From Karalla daura (taxonomy: Eukaryota > Chordata > Actinopteri > Chaetodontiformes > Leiognathidae): 64,000 nucleotides of DNA. Below the pieces are notes generated by a model. That model did no database searches. It was not told the origin of the DNA and was given only the letters and a program-made list of their open reading frames with translations. The stretch lies in the NCBI GenBank assembly GCA_029224185.1, contig CM055189.1, forward strand, positions 23,597,603-23,661,602. Reading direction: 5' to 3'. Shown piece by piece: positions 61,234 through 64,000 of this stretch (position 1 is its first letter; every line of letters begins with the position of its first letter). A program made the translations under genes and the position numbers.

Positions 61234-64000
61234 GTAATTGCTCAGCGTAGCCCAGCAGGGCGGATGCAGCACAGGGTTAAATCAACAGGTTAAGGAGGGA
61301 GAGTGACAGAGGTAGCCGACTTGCACCACAGTGCGAGTCTGAAACGGCGTGAGAAAAGGAGGAAGCGAAAGATCCCCCCCACCCCACCCCCCACCCCCCC
61401 ATCAGCACTCATTTGCAATGAAGACGGCGGCTGAGTAACGCAGCCCTGCGCCTACATACCTGCATCGTTCCGCTCAGATGACACATAGATAAACACACAG
61501 CGTAGGTAAAAAGCAGTGTCTTTTCATTAGGGGGTAAAAGAAAGAAAAGCACGCTTTCCCATATAAGGCATTAGGTCTCCGTTATGATTATTGGCCATTT
61601 TTTTCAAGCTCTGGTCAATGTTATTCTTCAGCCCCATTATGTACACAGTGGAGGCCCTCTGATGATGATCATAGGGTACTTCTGACGAAATCGATATTTC
61701 CATATTAATCAGACGTCTCGCGCGCAATTCACACCATTCAATGACTGCAAACACAAAAATGAGACAAAATCTCACTTTGGCTTGCTTTGCTTCCTATGCT
61801 GCCACTCCGAAATGAAATGTCTGAAATGTCCCTTCTTTCCATTTTCCATCAAAACCCACAGTTTTACTGAAGAACCCGCTCGGCATTCAAACCTCTGGTT
61901 AATGCATTTTCTTTTAGACGATGTATGAAAATGTAGGTGTGGCGGCCTACGGGAACGCGGGCGAGGACGGGTTAAGCATTGCTCAACAGAGCAGGAGGTA
62001 GAGGAGGGGAGGCTGGAGCAGATGAAGGGGGATGTGCTCCAAAAAGGCAAAAAATCCCATAAGGAATGAATGAGAAAGACAAGCAAATTCAAAAAAATCA
62101 CCCTCAAAGAAGCATTTGCTGTACAGCCATACGTTTATGTAGGAACTTCATTTAAAATTCAAAACGCAGGAAAACCTGTCCTCTCTGGCTGGAGCTGACA
62201 GTATGTTGATACCTCGTGTTGTTTCTCATCCAGACCCTCTCAAAAACATGTGGGTTTGGCTTTTTCGATGCAGCTACAGTGGGGACAGACCAACTGTCAA
62301 GAGTGTGGGATCGCTGAAGAATCAGCTCTTACTTCTCTCTTTTCACGCTGCTTCCAGCTTCATTGATACAGCTTCACTGATGTCTATTGAACTCCCTAAA
62401 GACTGAGCTGCGGGACTGGCGCCACAAAATTAAAAGCAATTGACGCAAAAACACCAGTTTGCATTTAAAGAAACGCCTACGACAAATCACCAATAGCTAG
62501 CAATAGCCAAATCTAAAGTCTCCAATAGGCGCTTGGTACCGCCAGCTCGGCTCTAACGTGGCTTCCGGGAGATCATATCGCCCTTCCCAAATAAGGCTCC
62601 ATTCACCTGTTCAGAAACGCTATGTTTCACATTTCACTCTTTGCCAGAAACTCCCAACAATATAATTAGCCTCTGAAAAAAAAAAAGCACAGACCCCCGG
62701 GGTAATCCAAGCGGGCTGCAGAGGCTCGCTGGGCTTCATGTGCTCTCCTCCGGGCGGGCCGGCCGGGCTCGGGCCTGCTGCCAAAAACCTAAATGAAGAT
62801 AAATTGGTCCCCGCAGGGGCAATAAGACGGAAGATGAATCCACTCTGCGCGAGGAGGTTCCTTCCTTCGCCTCCCGCCGCCCCCCTCCGTCCTCATCCCT
62901 TCATCCCCCCGCTGCCACATTCCCCTCGTTTTCCCAGCCGCCTCGGACTCCCGAAAACCGCCGAGGTGAATGTTGTCTCCTTCCGCCTTGATGAAAAGGC
63001 GGTGGCGCGCCGCCCGGACGAAATCGCACACGCACCGAAGAGAGAACCATTAACATTCTAACACGTTCCTTTAAAAGGCGACACGTGTTGTCTTGTTAAA
63101 GCCTGACTGATGGAGGCGGCTGGGGGGGGGAGAGAGAGAAATCAATAGCCAGCGCACTCGAGATTGAGAACAGCACGAGCACGCCGAGGGGAGAGGGAAA
63201 ACAAACGCGGCCTTTTTAGCCATTCGGCCCCAAAGCCTGGAGAACGGATGCTCGCATTCACCCGCTTCAATAGCACTCGAGGCCCACTGGGATTGGTGAT
63301 ACACTCCTTCACAGCATTAACTGGCGAGAGCCAATGGCTTGATGGGGGGGGGGGCGCTGCAAAGAGAGCACCTCTTCAAGCAAAGTTGATGACTGGATTT
63401 GATCAAAAGTTAACATGAGGCTTCAGCAGCCCAGGTCCGTCTTTATGCTGGGAGATTGTCTTTGTGCTCCCATAAAATGTGTTTGATTGCGCGCGCGCGT
63501 GTGTGCGTGCGTGTACCTGCAAAGTGCAGTGGCAGCAACATAGAGGGAATATGGCCACTGAGTGTTGCGGGGCTAGCTGGTAAAGCCTGGTTCTTTTATC
63601 CGACTCACACGAACAATACTTCCACTGCACGGAATGCCGCATGTCTGCTCATCGATTATCTGTATGCAGCTGCGTCATCTGCTCTAATGGGACCGGCAAT
63701 CAGTGTCTGTCAGAGTCGACATGAATCCTCCTCGCATTAAGAATGAATCCACCGCCCCCCACCCGACCCCCGCCATCCCACCCCCGCCACCCATCCCCCC
63801 CCTTCAGAGAACGCGGAGAGATGAGGCCATCGATTTCTCATCATGCGGTGTCATGTCAGGTTTCAACATCCCTGTTAAGACTGCGCCAGCCGCTGACATT
63901 CCGCCTGTTGACGTCCGCCGTCCGGATGAAGGGACCGACTGAACAGCTTCGCTGCGGCGTGAGAGAGGGCGGACGTGACGGGTACAGAAGCCTCGCGCGG

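Larger units (their letters stand above)
60460..64000 (-). other. inpp4b 5'UTR and upstream sequence, no other gene recognised
   Basis: Directly upstream in sense is a (GGA)n stretch (plus-strand TCC repeat, 60513-60540). Farther out, at about 60592, an acceptor-like cttttctgctcggcag could begin this exon if there is a noncoding exon farther right. Then come GGGA-rich purine repeats at 60731-60790, a long G run at 61191-61232 and C-rich runs near 61375-61400. AT-richer repeat-free DNA at about 61500-61800 and 62600-63080 could be regulatory. No TATA box or transcription start can be assigned. The plus-strand open frames across this part are antisense or low complexity. Confidence 0.6.

Noticed and set aside
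62203..62406. 67-residue plus-strand open frame with normal composition
   Set aside because: No recognised family and no splice context; too short to support alone.

Overview
This is eukaryotic genomic DNA, almost certainly from a ray-finned (teleost) fish. It is dominated by introns, dinucleotide repeats and long G/C homopolymers. It carries a fold-back hAT-type MITE and a degenerate short element that looks like the common teleost tRNA-headed SINE. The one gene I can support is a vertebrate phosphoinositide 4-phosphatase with small exons and GT/AG splice sites. Species cannot be told from the sequence.

The gene is inpp4b (type II inositol 3,4-bisphosphate 4-phosphatase), on the minus strand. 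Five coding exons run from right to left: 60459-60375, 56343-56299, 48500-48382, 43157-43041 and 23052-22973. Phases match at every junction (1, 1, 0, 0, then an open phase of 2). Together they give the N-terminus and most of the C2 domain, about 148 residues. The catalytic half, with the CX5R phosphatase motif, is not in the window. The next exon was not found between 22972 and the left edge, so the left 23 kb is taken to be a large intron.

Layout: 1-6789 is a satellite-like tandem array of a 177-bp GC-rich monomer (37 complete copies and one partial), with 5-mer (885 bp) and 10-mer (1770 bp) higher-order structure and an internal fold-back. It ends at a 100-N gap (6790-6889). 6890-22972 is intron 5 as far as seen. 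23053-43040 is intron 4 (20 kb), holding a second 100-N gap (26401-26500), the MITE, the SINE and an unproven plus-strand exon candidate. 43158-48381, 48501-56298 and 56344-60374 are introns 3, 2 and 1. 60460-64000 is 5'UTR and upstream sequence. Several introns contain AT-richer, repeat-free blocks with homeodomain-like TAATTA/ATTA cores; these are guesses at conserved regulatory DNA and need alignment.

The observations most worth a second look are the satellite's higher-order repeat and hairpin, two inpp4b splice acceptors whose pyrimidine tracts are microsatellites, the INPP4A-like junction in the C2 domain, the intact MITE with a perfect 8-bp target duplication, and the splice-bounded 95-codon open frame on the plus strand of intron 4. 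I found no gene system that I would call new.
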